Shown: positions 4,954 to 14,413, counted from the stretch's first letter. The stretch is DNA of 22,140 bases from JAPLJC01 sp052326585 (GCA_052326585.1 JBKQLU010000075.1:1-22140); one strand, 5' to 3'. Notes: a model not told the origin generated them from the letters alone. Program-made: numbers and translations.

Positions 4954-7398
4954 ATGACAATTTCCACCAGGCCGTCGCTGGCAGTTCACGGAGACGAGAG
5001 CATCAGCGCTTATGGGCCGGCTCGCGCCACGGTCAAAGGGACCCCGCTGAGCCAGGATGAGCTGCGCCGGATCGACGCCTACTGGCAGGCCAGTCTCTAC
5101 CTGTGCCTGGGGATGTTGTACCTCAGGGACAACCCTCTGCTCAGGGAGCCGCTCACGCTGGAGCATATAAAGCCGCGGCTCCTGGGCCACTGGGGCTCGG
5201 ACCCCGGCCAGTGCTTCACCTACATTCACTTCAACCGGCTGATCAAGAAATACGATCTGAACGCCATCTATATCTGCGGCCCCGGCCACGGGGCGCCGGC
5301 GGTCCTGTCCCAGGCATACCTCGAAGGGACCTATTCCGAGATCTACCCGGACAAGAGTGAAGACCTGGCAGGGATGCAGCGTTTCTTCAAGCAGTTCTCC
5401 TTTCCCGGGGGCATCGGCAGCCACGCCACCCCGGAAACGCCCGGCAGTATCCACGAGGGTGGCGAGCTGGGTTACAGTCTTTCCCATGCCTTTGGGACGG
5501 TCTATGACAACCCAGACCTGATCACCCTGGCGATGGTGGGCGACGGCGAGTCCGAGACCGGCCCCCTGGCCACGAGCTGGCACAGCAACAAATTCCTCAA
5601 CCCGGTCACCGATGGAGCAGTGCTGCCGGTTCTGCATCTCAACGGTTACAAGATCAACAACCCCACCATCCTGGCCCGCATCAGCCACGAGGAGTTGGAG
5701 GCCCTGTTCGTCGGGTATGGGTACACCCCTTACTTTGTGGAAGGCAGCAATCCCGAGAGCATGCATCAGGCGATGGCCGCCACTCTGGAACACTGCGTCT
5801 TGGAGATCCGCAAGTTCCAAAAGGAGGCGCGGCAGACCGGCCAGGCCTTCCGACCGCGCTGGCCGATGGTCATCCTGCGGAGCCCCAAGGGCTGGACCGC
5901 GCCCCGGGAGGTGGACGGGCACTATCTGGAAGGTTTTTGGCGGGCGCACCAAATCCCCATTACGGACGTCGCCGCCAACCCGGCCCACCTGAAATTGCTG
6001 GAGACGTGGATGCGCCGCTACAAGCCGGAGGAACGTTTTGACGGGCAGGGGCGGCTGGTTCCCGAGTTGCAGGCTTTGGCCCCCAAGGGGAACCGGCGCA
6101 TGAGCGCCAACCCGGTGGCCAACGGCGGGCTGTTGCGCCGGCCTCTGGATCTGCCCGACTTCCGCAAGTTCGCCGTCGCGATCGAGAAGCGCGGCGGGAC
6201 CCTGGCTGGGAACGTCCCCATCCTGGGCAATTTCCTCAGGGAAGTCATGCGGCTGAATATGCAGAACTTCCGTGTCTTCGGGCCGGACGAAACCCAATCC
6301 AATAAACTCGAAGCCCTCTACGAGGTCACCAAGAAAGTCTGGCTGGGGGACTATTTCCCGGAGGACGCCGACGGCGGCGAACTGGCCTTGCAGGGCCGGG
6401 TCATGGAGATGCTCAGCGAGCACACGGTGGAGGGCTGGCTGGAGGGCTACCTTCTGAGCGGCCGGCACGGGTTCATTAACAGCTATGAGCCGTTTATCCA
6501 CGTCATCGACTCGATGTTCAACCAGCACGCCAAGTGGCTGGAAAAGTGCAACGAACTTCCCTGGCGGGCCAAGGTGGCGTCTCTCAACCTGCTGATCACC
6601 GCCCTGGTCTGGCGGCAGGACCATAACGGTTTCACGCATCAGGATCCCGGTTTTCTCGACGTGGTCGCCAACAAGAGCCCCGGCGTGGTGCGCATCTACC
6701 TGCCGCCCGACGCCAACTGCCTCCTTTCCGTAGCCGACCACTGTCTGCGCAGCGTGAACTATGTCAACGTCATCGTGGCCGACAAACAGGTGCATCTGCA
6801 GTACCTGGACATGGAGTCAGCCACCGCGCACTGCACCAAGGGCGCCTCCATTTGGGACTGGGCCAGCAACGACCAGGGGCTTGAGCCCGACGTGGTCATG
6901 GCGAGCTGCGGCGACGTGCCCACTATGGAGTCCCTGGCCGCCACCGCCCTGCTCCGGCAGTACCTGCCGGACATGAAGGTCCGGTTCGTGAACGTCGTGG
7001 ACCTGTTCAGGCTGGGGCCTAAAAAGCAACACCCCCACGGGATGACTAATCGTGAGTTCGCGGCCCTCTTCACCTCAACCAAGCCGGTGGTCTTCAACTT
7101 CCACTCCTACCCCTGGCTGATTCACCGCCTGACCTACAGCCGGCCCGGCCAGGACAACATTCATGTCCGCGGCTACAAGGAGCTTGGAAACATCAATACT
7201 CCGCTGGAGCTGGCTATACGCAACCAAACCGACCGCTATAGCCTGGCCATCGACGCCATCGACCGGGTGCCCCGTTTCTGTGACACGGGGTCCGGCGCCC
7301 GGGAGGCATTGCTCGACCAGCAGTTCTCCTGTAAGGAACACGCCTATCAGTTCGGTGTGGATCGACCAGACATCATCAACTGGAAGTGGCCCTACTGA
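4954..7398 (+). CDS. xfp: Phosphoketolase (xylulose-5-phosphate/fructose-6-phosphate)
   Basis: The frame is open from 4879, but the ATG at 4954 has AGGAGG at 4940-4945, 8 nt away, giving 814 residues, normal for the family. This thiamine-diphosphate enzyme splits xylulose-5-phosphate (and often fructose-6-phosphate) with inorganic phosphate into acetyl-phosphate plus glyceraldehyde-3-phosphate (or erythrose-4-phosphate). Visible family motifs are GPGHG (about 109-113), the cofactor-binding GDGESETG (about 196-203), HLNGYKINNP (about 228-237), SPKGWTAP, and a C-terminal domain with HGMTNREFAALFT. The product, acetyl-phosphate, is the substrate of acetate kinase encoded next, so this is a carbon-conserving, ATP-yielding route. 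Whether it takes C5, C6 or both substrates cannot be decided by eye. It is the first gene of the run ending with glgX. Confidence 0.96.
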   Translation: MTISTRPSLAVHGDESISAYGPARATVKGTPLSQDELRRIDAYWQASLYLCLGMLYLRDNPLLREPLTLEHIKPRLLGHWGSDPGQCFTYIHFNRLIKKYDLNAIYICGPGHGAPAVLSQAYLEGTYSEIYPDKSEDLAGMQRFFKQFSFPGGIGSHATPETPGSIHEGGELGYSLSHAFGTVYDNPDLITLAMVGDGESETGPLATSWHSNKFLNPVTDGAVLPVLHLNGYKINNPTILARISHEELEALFVGYGYTPYFVEGSNPESMHQAMAATLEHCVLEIRKFQKEARQTGQAFRPRWPMVILRSPKGWTAPREVDGHYLEGFWRAHQIPITDVAANPAHLKLLETWMRRYKPEERFDGQGRLVPELQALAPKGNRRMSANPVANGGLLRRPLDLPDFRKFAVAIEKRGGTLAGNVPILGNFLREVMRLNMQNFRVFGPDETQSNKLEALYEVTKKVWLGDYFPEDADGGELALQGRVMEMLSEHTVEGWLEGYLLSGRHGFINSYEPFIHVIDSMFNQHAKWLEKCNELPWRAKVASLNLLITALVWRQDHNGFTHQDPGFLDVVANKSPGVVRIYLPPDANCLLSVADHCLRSVNYVNVIVADKQVHLQYLDMESATAHCTKGASIWDWASNDQGLEPDVVMASCGDVPTMESLAATALLRQYLPDMKVRFVNVVDLFRLGPKKQHPHGMTNREFAALFTSTKPVVFNFHSYPWLIHRLTYSRPGQDNIHVRGYKELGNINTPLELAIRNQTDRYSLAIDAIDRVPRFCDTGSGAREALLDQQFSCKEHAYQFGVDRPDIINWKWPY

Positions 7399-7424
7399 GC
7401 CGGGGCCTCAGGAAACGGAGGGAC

Positions 7425-7490
7425 ATGGGTCTTACCAGGCACTTAAGGAGCGCATGGGAGGAGGGCGGCGTCCTTTCCGGGGCCCGGTAA
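7425..7490 (+). CDS. Possible 21-residue small ORF between xfp and ackA
   Basis: An ATG with GGAGGG a few bases upstream opens a 21-codon frame (MGLTRHLRSAWEEGG...) that ends 10 bp before the ackA ATG, just ahead of its ribosome site. It could translationally couple ackA or be chance. No family is recognised and composition gives no strong support. Confidence 0.2.
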   Translation: MGLTRHLRSAWEEGGVLSGAR

Positions 7491-7500
7491 GAGGAGAGCT

Positions 7501-8688
7501 ATGGCGAGAGACAGCCACATTCTGACTATTAATAGCGGCTCCTCCAGCATCAAGTTTTCCCTTTATGTGATCGGGGGAGGCGAACGCCTGGTCTTGAAAG
7601 GGGAATTGGCCAGAATCGGGGTCAGCCAGGGATTCTTTCGGGCCGAAGACCACGAAGGCAATCAACTTACTGACCAAAAATTGAACCTGCCGGACCATGA
7701 AGCCGCCTTAAAGGCCCTTTTCGATTGGCTGCAAGGCCATGAAATCGGCAGGGATATTCACGCCGTGGGGCACCGGCTGGTGCATGGCGGCACGGCCCAC
7801 GTCAGGCCCCAACTGGTGTCCCCAGCCTTGCTCAAGGATTTAAAACTCCTGATACCGCTGGCCCCGGATCACCTGCCGCAGGAAATTAAGTGGTTGGAGG
7901 CCCTGCACCGGTATTACCCGCACCTGCCGCAAGTGGTCTGTTTCGACACGGCGTTCCACCGGGGGATGCCGGAAGTGGCCCGGAGATATGCCTTGCCCGA
8001 ACCCCTCTTTCGGGCGGGTTTGCAGCATTACGGCTTCCATGGGCTCTCTTACGAATACCTCACCCAGGAATTGGCGCGGGAGGCGGCGCCGCGCCAGGCA
8101 TATGGGAGGCTCATCATTGCCCATCTGGGAAACGGCGCCAGCCTGGCGGCCATCAAGGATGGCCGGAGCCTGGATACCACCATGGGACTGACCCCGGCCG
8201 GGGGCCTGGTGATGAGCACTCGTTCAGGGGACCTGGACCCCGGGGTGCTGCTCTATCTGCTCCAGGAGAAGGGCATGACCCCGGCCGCGCTAAATCATCT
8301 AATCAATCATCAAGCGGGTCTTATGGGGATATCGGAAATCACTTCGGATATGCAAGACCTCCTGGCCCGGGAGGATACCCAGGCTGAGGCGGCCCTGGCC
8401 GTGGGGATCTTCTGTTACCAGGCCAGGAAATTTATCGGAGCCCTGGCGACGGTCCTGGGCGGACTGGACACCTTCGTCTTCACCGGCGGCATCGGCGAGA
8501 ACTCGGCCACCATCCGGGCCCGAATCTGTGCCAATTTGGAATTTCTAGGGATTCATCTGGACCGGGATTTGAATAATGAAAATAGACCGGTCATTTCCAG
8601 GAAAGGCAGTCCGGTTACCGTCCGGGTCATGAAGGCCAACGAAGAATTGATGATTGCCAGGCACACCCGGGATCTGCTCAGTGGCTGA
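7501..8688 (+). CDS. ackA: Acetate kinase
   Basis: The protein has 395 residues, normal for the family. The enzyme interconverts acetyl-phosphate plus ADP with acetate plus ATP in the cytoplasm. Motifs seen are NSGSSSIKF at 11-19, HRLVHGG from His91, FDTAFH with the catalytic Asp149, HLGNGAS, TRSGDLDPG and the late GGIGENS nucleotide loop. A small departure is STRSGD where the usual acetate kinase signature reads GTRSGD; this is known among wider acetate/propionate kinases, so substrate range may be broader. The ATG follows AGAGGAG at good spacing. The gene lies 102 bp after phosphoketolase and 32 bp before glgP, which points to conversion of phosphoketolase acetyl-phosphate into ATP as its main job. 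No phosphotransacetylase gene is in the window. Confidence 0.95.
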   Translation: MARDSHILTINSGSSSIKFSLYVIGGGERLVLKGELARIGVSQGFFRAEDHEGNQLTDQKLNLPDHEAALKALFDWLQGHEIGRDIHAVGHRLVHGGTAHVRPQLVSPALLKDLKLLIPLAPDHLPQEIKWLEALHRYYPHLPQVVCFDTAFHRGMPEVARRYALPEPLFRAGLQHYGFHGLSYEYLTQELAREAAPRQAYGRLIIAHLGNGASLAAIKDGRSLDTTMGLTPAGGLVMSTRSGDLDPGVLLYLLQEKGMTPAALNHLINHQAGLMGISEITSDMQDLLAREDTQAEAALAVGIFCYQARKFIGALATVLGGLDTFVFTGGIGENSATIRARICANLEFLGIHLDRDLNNENRPVISRKGSPVTVRVMKANEELMIARHTRDLLSG

Positions 8689-8720
8689 CCAGGGCATAAA
8701 AGCTAGAACCGGAGGGGTAC

Positions 8721-11246
8721 ATGACCAAGCCCATCTTTCCTCATGAAATGCCCAGTTTTCCCGGCATGGACGAGTTAATCGAACTGGCGCTGGACCTGCG
8801 CTGGTCATGGAGCCATAGAGCCGACGACATCTGGCGGCCTCTGGCGCCGGAATTGTGGGACCTCACCCGCAATCCCTGGGTCATACTCCAAACCGTGGCG
8901 CCGGGTAAGCTGAAAGATTTGGCCGCCGATACCAAGTTCATGACCCGGGTGAAGACCCTGGCCCAGGAGATGACCACTTCCCGGGGCGCGGCCGCCTGGT
9001 TTCAAAAGACGCAGGCTCAGGCGCCGTTGACCACGGTGGCCTACTTCAGCATGGAGTTCATGCTGGGCGAGGCCTTGCCCATTTACTCGGGCGGACTGGG
9101 CAACGTGGCCGGCGATCAGCTCAAGGCCGCCAGTGATCTCGGGGTGCCGGTCGTCGGGGTCGGATTGTTGTATCAGGAGGGCTACTTCCGCCAGGCCCTT
9201 ACGGCCGATGGCTCCCAGATGGCCCTCTATCCCGTTAACGATCCAGAGCAGTTGCAAATCACGCCGGTACGCGATGCCAGCGGCGAATGGGTGCGCCTCC
9301 AGATACACCTCCCGGGCTACACTATCTGGATACGCGCCTGGGAGGCGCAGGTGGGCCGGCTGAAATTGTATCTCCTGGACCCGAACGACCCGGAAAATCC
9401 GCCCCTTGTCCGAGGTATAACCAATGAATTATATGGTGGCGGCCCTGAGATGCGCATTGTCCAGGAAATCATGCTGGGCATTGCCGGCTGGCGGCTCTTG
9501 CGCACGCTGGGGTTGAATCCCGAAGTGTGCCATCTGAACGAAGGCCACGCGGCCTTCGCCATCCTGGAACGAGCCTTGGATTTCATGAAATCGACGGGGC
9601 AGCCTTTTGAGGTGGCGCTCCAGGTGACGCGTGCCGGCAACCTCTTCACGACGCACACCCCGGTGGAAGCCGGCTTTGACCGCTTTCCGCCGAATTTGCT
9701 CTGGAGTCATCTGGGCAATTATGCGGAGAATCTTTTAGGCCTGTCATGTGGCGATTTGATGGCGTTAGGACGCCTTGATCCCGGCGACGACCAGGAACCC
9801 TTCAACATGGCATATCTCGCCCTGCGCGGCAGCGGCGCGGTCAACGGGGTGAGCCAGTTGCACGGGAAGGTCAGCCGGAGCATCTTCCAACCCCTGTTCC
9901 CCCGCTGGCCCCAGGACGAGGTGCCTGTTGGCCACGTCACCAACGGCATCCATGTACCGACTTGGGATTCTCAGGCTTCGGACAAGTTGTGGACCAAGAG
10001 CTGCGGCCAACAGCGGTGGCTGGACGACACGGACCAGTTGGCAGAAGCGATCCGCCAGGTACCCGACCAGCAATTATGGGCTATGCGCCAGGCCTCCCGG
10101 CGCACCTTGGTGGAATATGCCCGCCAACGTTACTCTCAACAACTGGCCGCCTCCGGCGCCTCCCAGGAGCAGATCGCCCAGGCCGGACAGATTCTCAACC
10201 CCGAGGCCTTAACCCTGGGTTTTGCCCGGCGGTTTGCCACTTACAAGCGCCCCACCTTGCTGTTGCATGACCCGGAGCGCTTGATTCGCCTGTTGACGGA
10301 CCCCCGGCGCCCGGTCCAGCTTCTGATCGCCGGCAAGGCTCACCCCGCTGATGGGGCCGGGCAGGAGATGATCCGCCAATGGGTGCAATTCACCTGGCGT
10401 CCGGAAGTGTTGGGACGCGTGATCTTTCTGAGCGATTATGACATGCTCCTGACCGAGCAGCTCGTGGGCGGCGTCGACGTCTGGATCAACACCCCCCGGC
10501 GTCCCTGGGAGGCTTGCGGCACCAGCGGCATGAAAGTGCTGGCCAATGGCGGCCTCAATCTTTCGGAACTGGACGGCTGGTGGGCAGAAGCCTATTCGCC
10601 TCAGGTGGGTTGGGCCTTGGGCGATGGCCGGGAGCACGGTGATGATCCCGGCTGGGATGCGGCTGAGGCGGGCACGTTATACAATATCCTGGAAAATGAA
10701 GTAATCCCGACATTTTACGCCCATAATAAAGCTGGCCTCCCCAGCGATTGGCTGGTCAAAGTCAGGGCGAGCATGACGACGCTCACGGCCCGTTTTTCCG
10801 CCCATCGCGCCGTTTGTCAGTATACCGCGGACTACTATGTGCCGGCGGCGGCAGCCTATAAGGCGCGCCAGTCGGAGAAAAGCACCCTCGGGATTCGCCT
10901 GGCGAACTGGCGGCGGCAACTGGAGCAGGAATGGCACTCCCTTTCCTTCGGCGACCTGAAGATCGCGACCCAGGACGGACAACACCATTTCCGGGTGGAG
11001 GTGATTTTCGGCGGGGTTGATCCTGAGGCGGTGCAGGTGGAATTATTCGCGGAGCAGCCCGGGGGACCCCCCTGGCGGCAGCCGATGGCCCGGGGGGATA
11101 TGCTGCCGGACCGGGAGGGAGCTTACGTGTTTAGCGCGCAAGCGCCGGCGACGCGGTCCGCCAGCGATTTCACCCCGCGCCTCATCCCTTCTTTTTCCGG
11201 CGTCGCGGTGCCGCTGGAAATACCCTTAATTTTATGGCGCCACTGA
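8721..11246 (+). CDS. glgP: Alpha-glucan (glycogen) phosphorylase
   Basis: This 841-residue GT35 phosphorylase would release glucose-1-phosphate from the non-reducing ends of glycogen or maltodextrin using inorganic phosphate. An N-terminal segment (LALDLRWSWSHRADDIWRPL) is the DUF3417-type start of the bacterial alpha-glucan phosphorylase branch, distinct from the E. coli MalP/GlgP type. The substrate-domain motif FSMEFMLGEALPIYSGGLGN lies near 110-130. The pyridoxal-phosphate site is EACGTSGMK, with the Schiff-base lysine at about Lys605. Later motifs include NEGHAAF and FARRFATYKRP. The ATG has GGAGG at 8711-8715. It follows ackA by 32 bp and precedes glgX, so glucan breakdown and acetyl-phosphate formation appear to be expressed together. 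Confidence 0.95.
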   Translation: MTKPIFPHEMPSFPGMDELIELALDLRWSWSHRADDIWRPLAPELWDLTRNPWVILQTVAPGKLKDLAADTKFMTRVKTLAQEMTTSRGAAAWFQKTQAQAPLTTVAYFSMEFMLGEALPIYSGGLGNVAGDQLKAASDLGVPVVGVGLLYQEGYFRQALTADGSQMALYPVNDPEQLQITPVRDASGEWVRLQIHLPGYTIWIRAWEAQVGRLKLYLLDPNDPENPPLVRGITNELYGGGPEMRIVQEIMLGIAGWRLLRTLGLNPEVCHLNEGHAAFAILERALDFMKSTGQPFEVALQVTRAGNLFTTHTPVEAGFDRFPPNLLWSHLGNYAENLLGLSCGDLMALGRLDPGDDQEPFNMAYLALRGSGAVNGVSQLHGKVSRSIFQPLFPRWPQDEVPVGHVTNGIHVPTWDSQASDKLWTKSCGQQRWLDDTDQLAEAIRQVPDQQLWAMRQASRRTLVEYARQRYSQQLAASGASQEQIAQAGQILNPEALTLGFARRFATYKRPTLLLHDPERLIRLLTDPRRPVQLLIAGKAHPADGAGQEMIRQWVQFTWRPEVLGRVIFLSDYDMLLTEQLVGGVDVWINTPRRPWEACGTSGMKVLANGGLNLSELDGWWAEAYSPQVGWALGDGREHGDDPGWDAAEAGTLYNILENEVIPTFYAHNKAGLPSDWLVKVRASMTTLTARFSAHRAVCQYTADYYVPAAAAYKARQSEKSTLGIRLANWRRQLEQEWHSLSFGDLKIATQDGQHHFRVEVIFGGVDPEAVQVELFAEQPGGPPWRQPMARGDMLPDREGAYVFSAQAPATRSASDFTPRLIPSFSGVAVPLEIPLILWRH

Positions 11247-11265
11247 TTGCCCTTGGAGGCAGCTC

Positions 11266-11331
11266 ATGAGCATTTCGCCTTATGCCGGGAAACCTGCCGA
11301 GCGCTACCGGAAGCCCAGGAAGACCACCTGA
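11266..11331 (+). pseudogene. 21-codon frame resembling the N-terminus of phosphoglucomutase; possible pgm remnant
   Basis: Between glgP and glgX, a strong ribosome site (GGAGG at 11255-11259) precedes an ATG that encodes MSISPYAGKPA and then unrelated residues until a TGA at 11329-11331. Bacterial alpha-phosphoglucomutases commonly begin with a short stretch ending in AGxPA (E. coli Pgm: MAIHNRAGQPA). The match is only about eleven residues and is from memory, so it may be coincidence. If real, it marks deletion of a pgm gene that would fit this operon exactly. Alternatively it is a small leader ORF coupling glgX translation. Confidence 0.3.
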
Positions 11332-11350
11332 TGCCGGATGCGGAGTGTCT

Positions 11351-13465
11351 ATGAGCTCAATAAGCAAAATAGGCCAGAGTTATCCTCTGGGAGCAACGGT
11401 AGTCGCCGCTGGGGTGAATTTCTCGGTCTATTCCAAAAACGCCGCCGCTATGGAGTTGCTGCTTTTTGATGAAGTAACCGGCTCCAATGCCAGGGTGATC
11501 ACCTTGGACCCGGTAAAGAACCGGACCTATAATTACTGGCACGTGTCGGTGCCCGGCCTCAAGCCGGGGCAGCTATATGGATACAGGGCTCGGGGTCCCT
11601 TTGAACCTCAACGGGGTCTCCGCTTCGATCCGGACAAGGTCTTGCTCGATCCCTACGCCCGGGCGGTGGCCGTTCCCCAGACTTATAGCCGTCTGGCGGC
11701 CACGCAGCCAGGAGACAATGCCGCCCGGGCCATGAAGAGCGTCGTGACGGAGTCGGGCAGCTATGATTGGCAGGGGGATGCCCCTTTGAAGAGACCCTTT
11801 GCCCGGACAGTGATCTATGAACTCCATGTCGGCGGATTCACCCGCCACCCCAGTTCCGGGCTTCCGCCGGAGAAACGCGGCACCTTCGCCGGGCTGGTGG
11901 AAAAGATTCCCTACCTGCAGGACCTGGGGATTACCGCGGTGGAATTGCTCCCCATCTTTCAATTCGATGAGCAGGACGCGGCGCCCGGACTGCACAACTA
12001 CTGGGGTTATTCGCCGGTCTCCTTCTTTGCCCCCCACCAGGGATATGGATTGTCGCCAAATCCCCTAACGGTACTGGATGAGTTCCGGGATTTGGTCAAG
12101 GCCTTGCACCGCGCCGGTATCGAAGTGATCCTGGACGTGGTTTTCAATCATTCGGCGGAGGGCAACCATCTGGGCCCGACCCTGAGTCTGCGCGGCCTGG
12201 AAAATGAAGCGTATTATATCCTGGATAAAGACCGGGCAACCTATGCCAATTATAGCGGCACCGGCAACACCTTAAATGCTGATCATCCCGTGGTCCGCCG
12301 CCTGATCATCGACAGCCTGCGCTACTGGGTTCAGGAAATGCATGTGGACGGCTTTCGGTTTGACCTGGCTGCGGTCCTCTCCCGGGACGAATCAGGGGTC
12401 CCCCTGGCGAATCCCCCCATCATCTGGGATATTGACTCCGATCCGATCCTGGCCGGCATCAAGCTCATCGCGGAAGCCTGGGATGCCGCTGGGCTTTATC
12501 AGGTGGGGACTTTTGTGGGCGATTTCTGGAAGGAATGGAACGGTAAATTCAGGGATGATGTCCGCGCCTTTTTCCGGGGTGACCGCGGGGCTACCAGTAA
12601 TCTGGCCTGCCGCTTATTAGGCAGCGGCGATATCTTTGGGCCAAAAATCCCGGAGGCCGAGCCGAGCATCAATTTTATTACCTGCCATGACGGGTTTACC
12701 CTGAATGACCTGGTTTCCTATGAACATAAGCATAATGAAGCGAACCGCGAGGACAACCGGGACGGGACCGACTACAATCTGAGCTGGAACTGCGGCGTCG
12801 AAGGTTTTACCGACGACCCCGAGATTGAACGGCTCCGCAATCGCCAGGTGAAGAATTTCCTGGCCCTCACTCTATTGGCCATCGGGACACCCATGCTTTT
12901 AATGGGCGACGAGGTCCGGCGCAGCCAGCAGGGCAACAACAATGCCTATTGTCAGGACAATGAGATTAGCTGGCTGGATTGGACCCGGCTTGAAACGTAC
13001 CCCGATGTCCATCGGTTCGTCAGGCAGTTAATCGCCATCCGCCTGCAGCCGGACCCCGACCAGGGCTATCTAAAGGACCAGACCCTCAACCAGATCTTCG
13101 CCCGCTTTGAGATTAAGTTCCATGGGGTCCGCCTGGATCAGCCAACCTGGAGCGACGCTGACCGCAGCCTGGCGCTCACCGTCCAGGATCCTGAGGGCGG
13201 GGTCTTTGGCTACTTTATCTTCAATGCCTATGGGGAATCTTTGGAATTTGAGCTGCCGCCCTTGAAGGAAGGTGAATCCCAGGGCTGGTATCGCTGGTTG
13301 GATACGTATCTTGAGGCGCCGGCGGACATCTCCCCCTGGCTTGAAGCCGTTAAGGTCCCGGGGGCGACTTATCTGGCCCAGCCGCATTCGGTGGTTGGCC
13401 TGATCGCCCGTGGGCCGCGGGGCCCGAGACTGGTCTCTAACCCTTCGAAAAATGAGCGCAGCTAA
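11351..13465 (+). CDS. glgX: Glycogen debranching enzyme (GlgX-type isoamylase)
   Basis: The frame is open from an earlier ATG at 11282, but I choose the ATG at 11351, which has GGAG at 11342-11345 and starts right before the conserved PLGATVVAAGVNFSVYSKNA region; this gives 704 residues. An N-terminal CBM48 domain is followed by a GH13 barrel. All four GH13 regions are visible: DVVFNHSAEGN, DGFRFDLA with nucleophile Asp338, AEAWD with acid/base Glu375, and CHDGF with His446/Asp447. The enzyme cuts alpha-1,6 branch points, especially short stubs left by glycogen phosphorylase, whose gene lies immediately upstream. Start choice is likely but not certain. Confidence 0.93.
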   Translation: MSSISKIGQSYPLGATVVAAGVNFSVYSKNAAAMELLLFDEVTGSNARVITLDPVKNRTYNYWHVSVPGLKPGQLYGYRARGPFEPQRGLRFDPDKVLLDPYARAVAVPQTYSRLAATQPGDNAARAMKSVVTESGSYDWQGDAPLKRPFARTVIYELHVGGFTRHPSSGLPPEKRGTFAGLVEKIPYLQDLGITAVELLPIFQFDEQDAAPGLHNYWGYSPVSFFAPHQGYGLSPNPLTVLDEFRDLVKALHRAGIEVILDVVFNHSAEGNHLGPTLSLRGLENEAYYILDKDRATYANYSGTGNTLNADHPVVRRLIIDSLRYWVQEMHVDGFRFDLAAVLSRDESGVPLANPPIIWDIDSDPILAGIKLIAEAWDAAGLYQVGTFVGDFWKEWNGKFRDDVRAFFRGDRGATSNLACRLLGSGDIFGPKIPEAEPSINFITCHDGFTLNDLVSYEHKHNEANREDNRDGTDYNLSWNCGVEGFTDDPEIERLRNRQVKNFLALTLLAIGTPMLLMGDEVRRSQQGNNNAYCQDNEISWLDWTRLETYPDVHRFVRQLIAIRLQPDPDQGYLKDQTLNQIFARFEIKFHGVRLDQPTWSDADRSLALTVQDPEGGVFGYFIFNAYGESLEFELPPLKEGESQGWYRWLDTYLEAPADISPWLEAVKVPGATYLAQPHSVVGLIARGPRGPRLVSNPSKNERS

Positions 13466-13492
13466 AGCCCGCGGCTAAAAGTATCCGATATT

Positions 13493-14413
13493 ATGGGAAA
13501 CTCTTTTGCCCAAGCGCCGCTTTTTCCAGAGTTCAAGCCTCTCGGTCTGGAGGATAGGGAAATTTTTCGGCGGTTGCTGTGGGATTATCAACCGGAAACC
13601 TCAGAGTTAACTTTTACCAACCTGTTTATCTGGAAGGATTTCTATAATTTTGCCTGGTCAGTGGATCGCGACTGGCTGTTAATTATGGGCGATTCTCCCG
13701 ACCGCGGCAGTTGGACGCTGCTACCCGTCGGGCCTGCTGCGAGAGTGGAAACCTGCAAAAAACTACTCCAATGGCTTCAGGAAATAAAAGGGCTAGAGAC
13801 TTCCGGGATTGAACGTGCGGATAGCCGGCTGGTGGCGGAGTTGGCTCACGATTCGCGATTTCTCACCGAACCCGCCAGGGATCATTTCGATTATGTCTAT
13901 CGATCTGAAGACCTTATTCAGCTTAAAGGAAACCGGTATCAAGGGCAGCGCAACCATATTCAACATTTTAAGCGGTCCTATGCCTCTTCATATGAACCTC
14001 TTCAAGAGAGGCATATCTCTGCTTGTCTCGATTTGGCGGAAAAATGGTGCGCGCAAAAGAAATGCGCGGAAGATTTGGGTCTTCAAGGCGAGTGGGAAGC
14101 TGTGAAGGCGTGTTTGCAAAATTTTCCGGATCTCGACTTGCAAGGCGGGGTGATCCAGATTAACGGCAATGTTGAGGCCTTCACCTTGGGGGAACTTCTC
14201 AATCGAGAAACCGCGGTAGTCCATATCGAAAAGGCCAATCCCCAGATTTCGGGATTATATGCCGCGATCAACCAGGAGTTCTGCCGCCATTCCTGGTCCC
14301 AGGTGCCATTCATTAACCGGGAACAGGATCTGGGGATACCGGGGCTGCGCACGGCAAAAGTGTCCTACCACCCCCATCATTTGGTGGAGAAGTTTCGAAT
14401 TCGTCTAAGCTGA
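13493..14413 (+). CDS. DUF2156 (phosphatidylglycerol lysyltransferase C-terminal-like) protein
   Basis: The protein has 306 residues without signal peptide or membrane segments. The N-terminal pattern (FKPLGLEDREIFRRLL..., SELTFTNLFIWKDFYN) and a C-terminal EKANPQISGLYAAINQEF segment are typical of stand-alone DUF2156 proteins, which share the double-GNAT fold of the MprF lysyltransferase catalytic domain but lack its membrane part. In MprF this fold transfers an amino acid from aminoacyl-tRNA to a lipid; for stand-alone members substrate and role are mostly unknown. The ATG has no clear ribosome site, which fits translational coupling from glgX 27 bp upstream. Functional assignment beyond the fold would be guesswork. 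Confidence 0.75.
   Translation: MGNSFAQAPLFPEFKPLGLEDREIFRRLLWDYQPETSELTFTNLFIWKDFYNFAWSVDRDWLLIMGDSPDRGSWTLLPVGPAARVETCKKLLQWLQEIKGLETSGIERADSRLVAELAHDSRFLTEPARDHFDYVYRSEDLIQLKGNRYQGQRNHIQHFKRSYASSYEPLQERHISACLDLAEKWCAQKKCAEDLGLQGEWEAVKACLQNFPDLDLQGGVIQINGNVEAFTLGELLNRETAVVHIEKANPQISGLYAAINQEFCRHSWSQVPFINREQDLGIPGLRTAKVSYHPHHLVEKFRIRLS

Noticed and set aside
4921..6795. A 624-codon open frame on the minus strand, opposite phosphoketolase.
   Set aside because: It is fully antisense to a clear enzyme gene in GC-rich DNA, has repetitive Gly/Val/Gln/Asp composition typical of shadow frames, and resembles no family.
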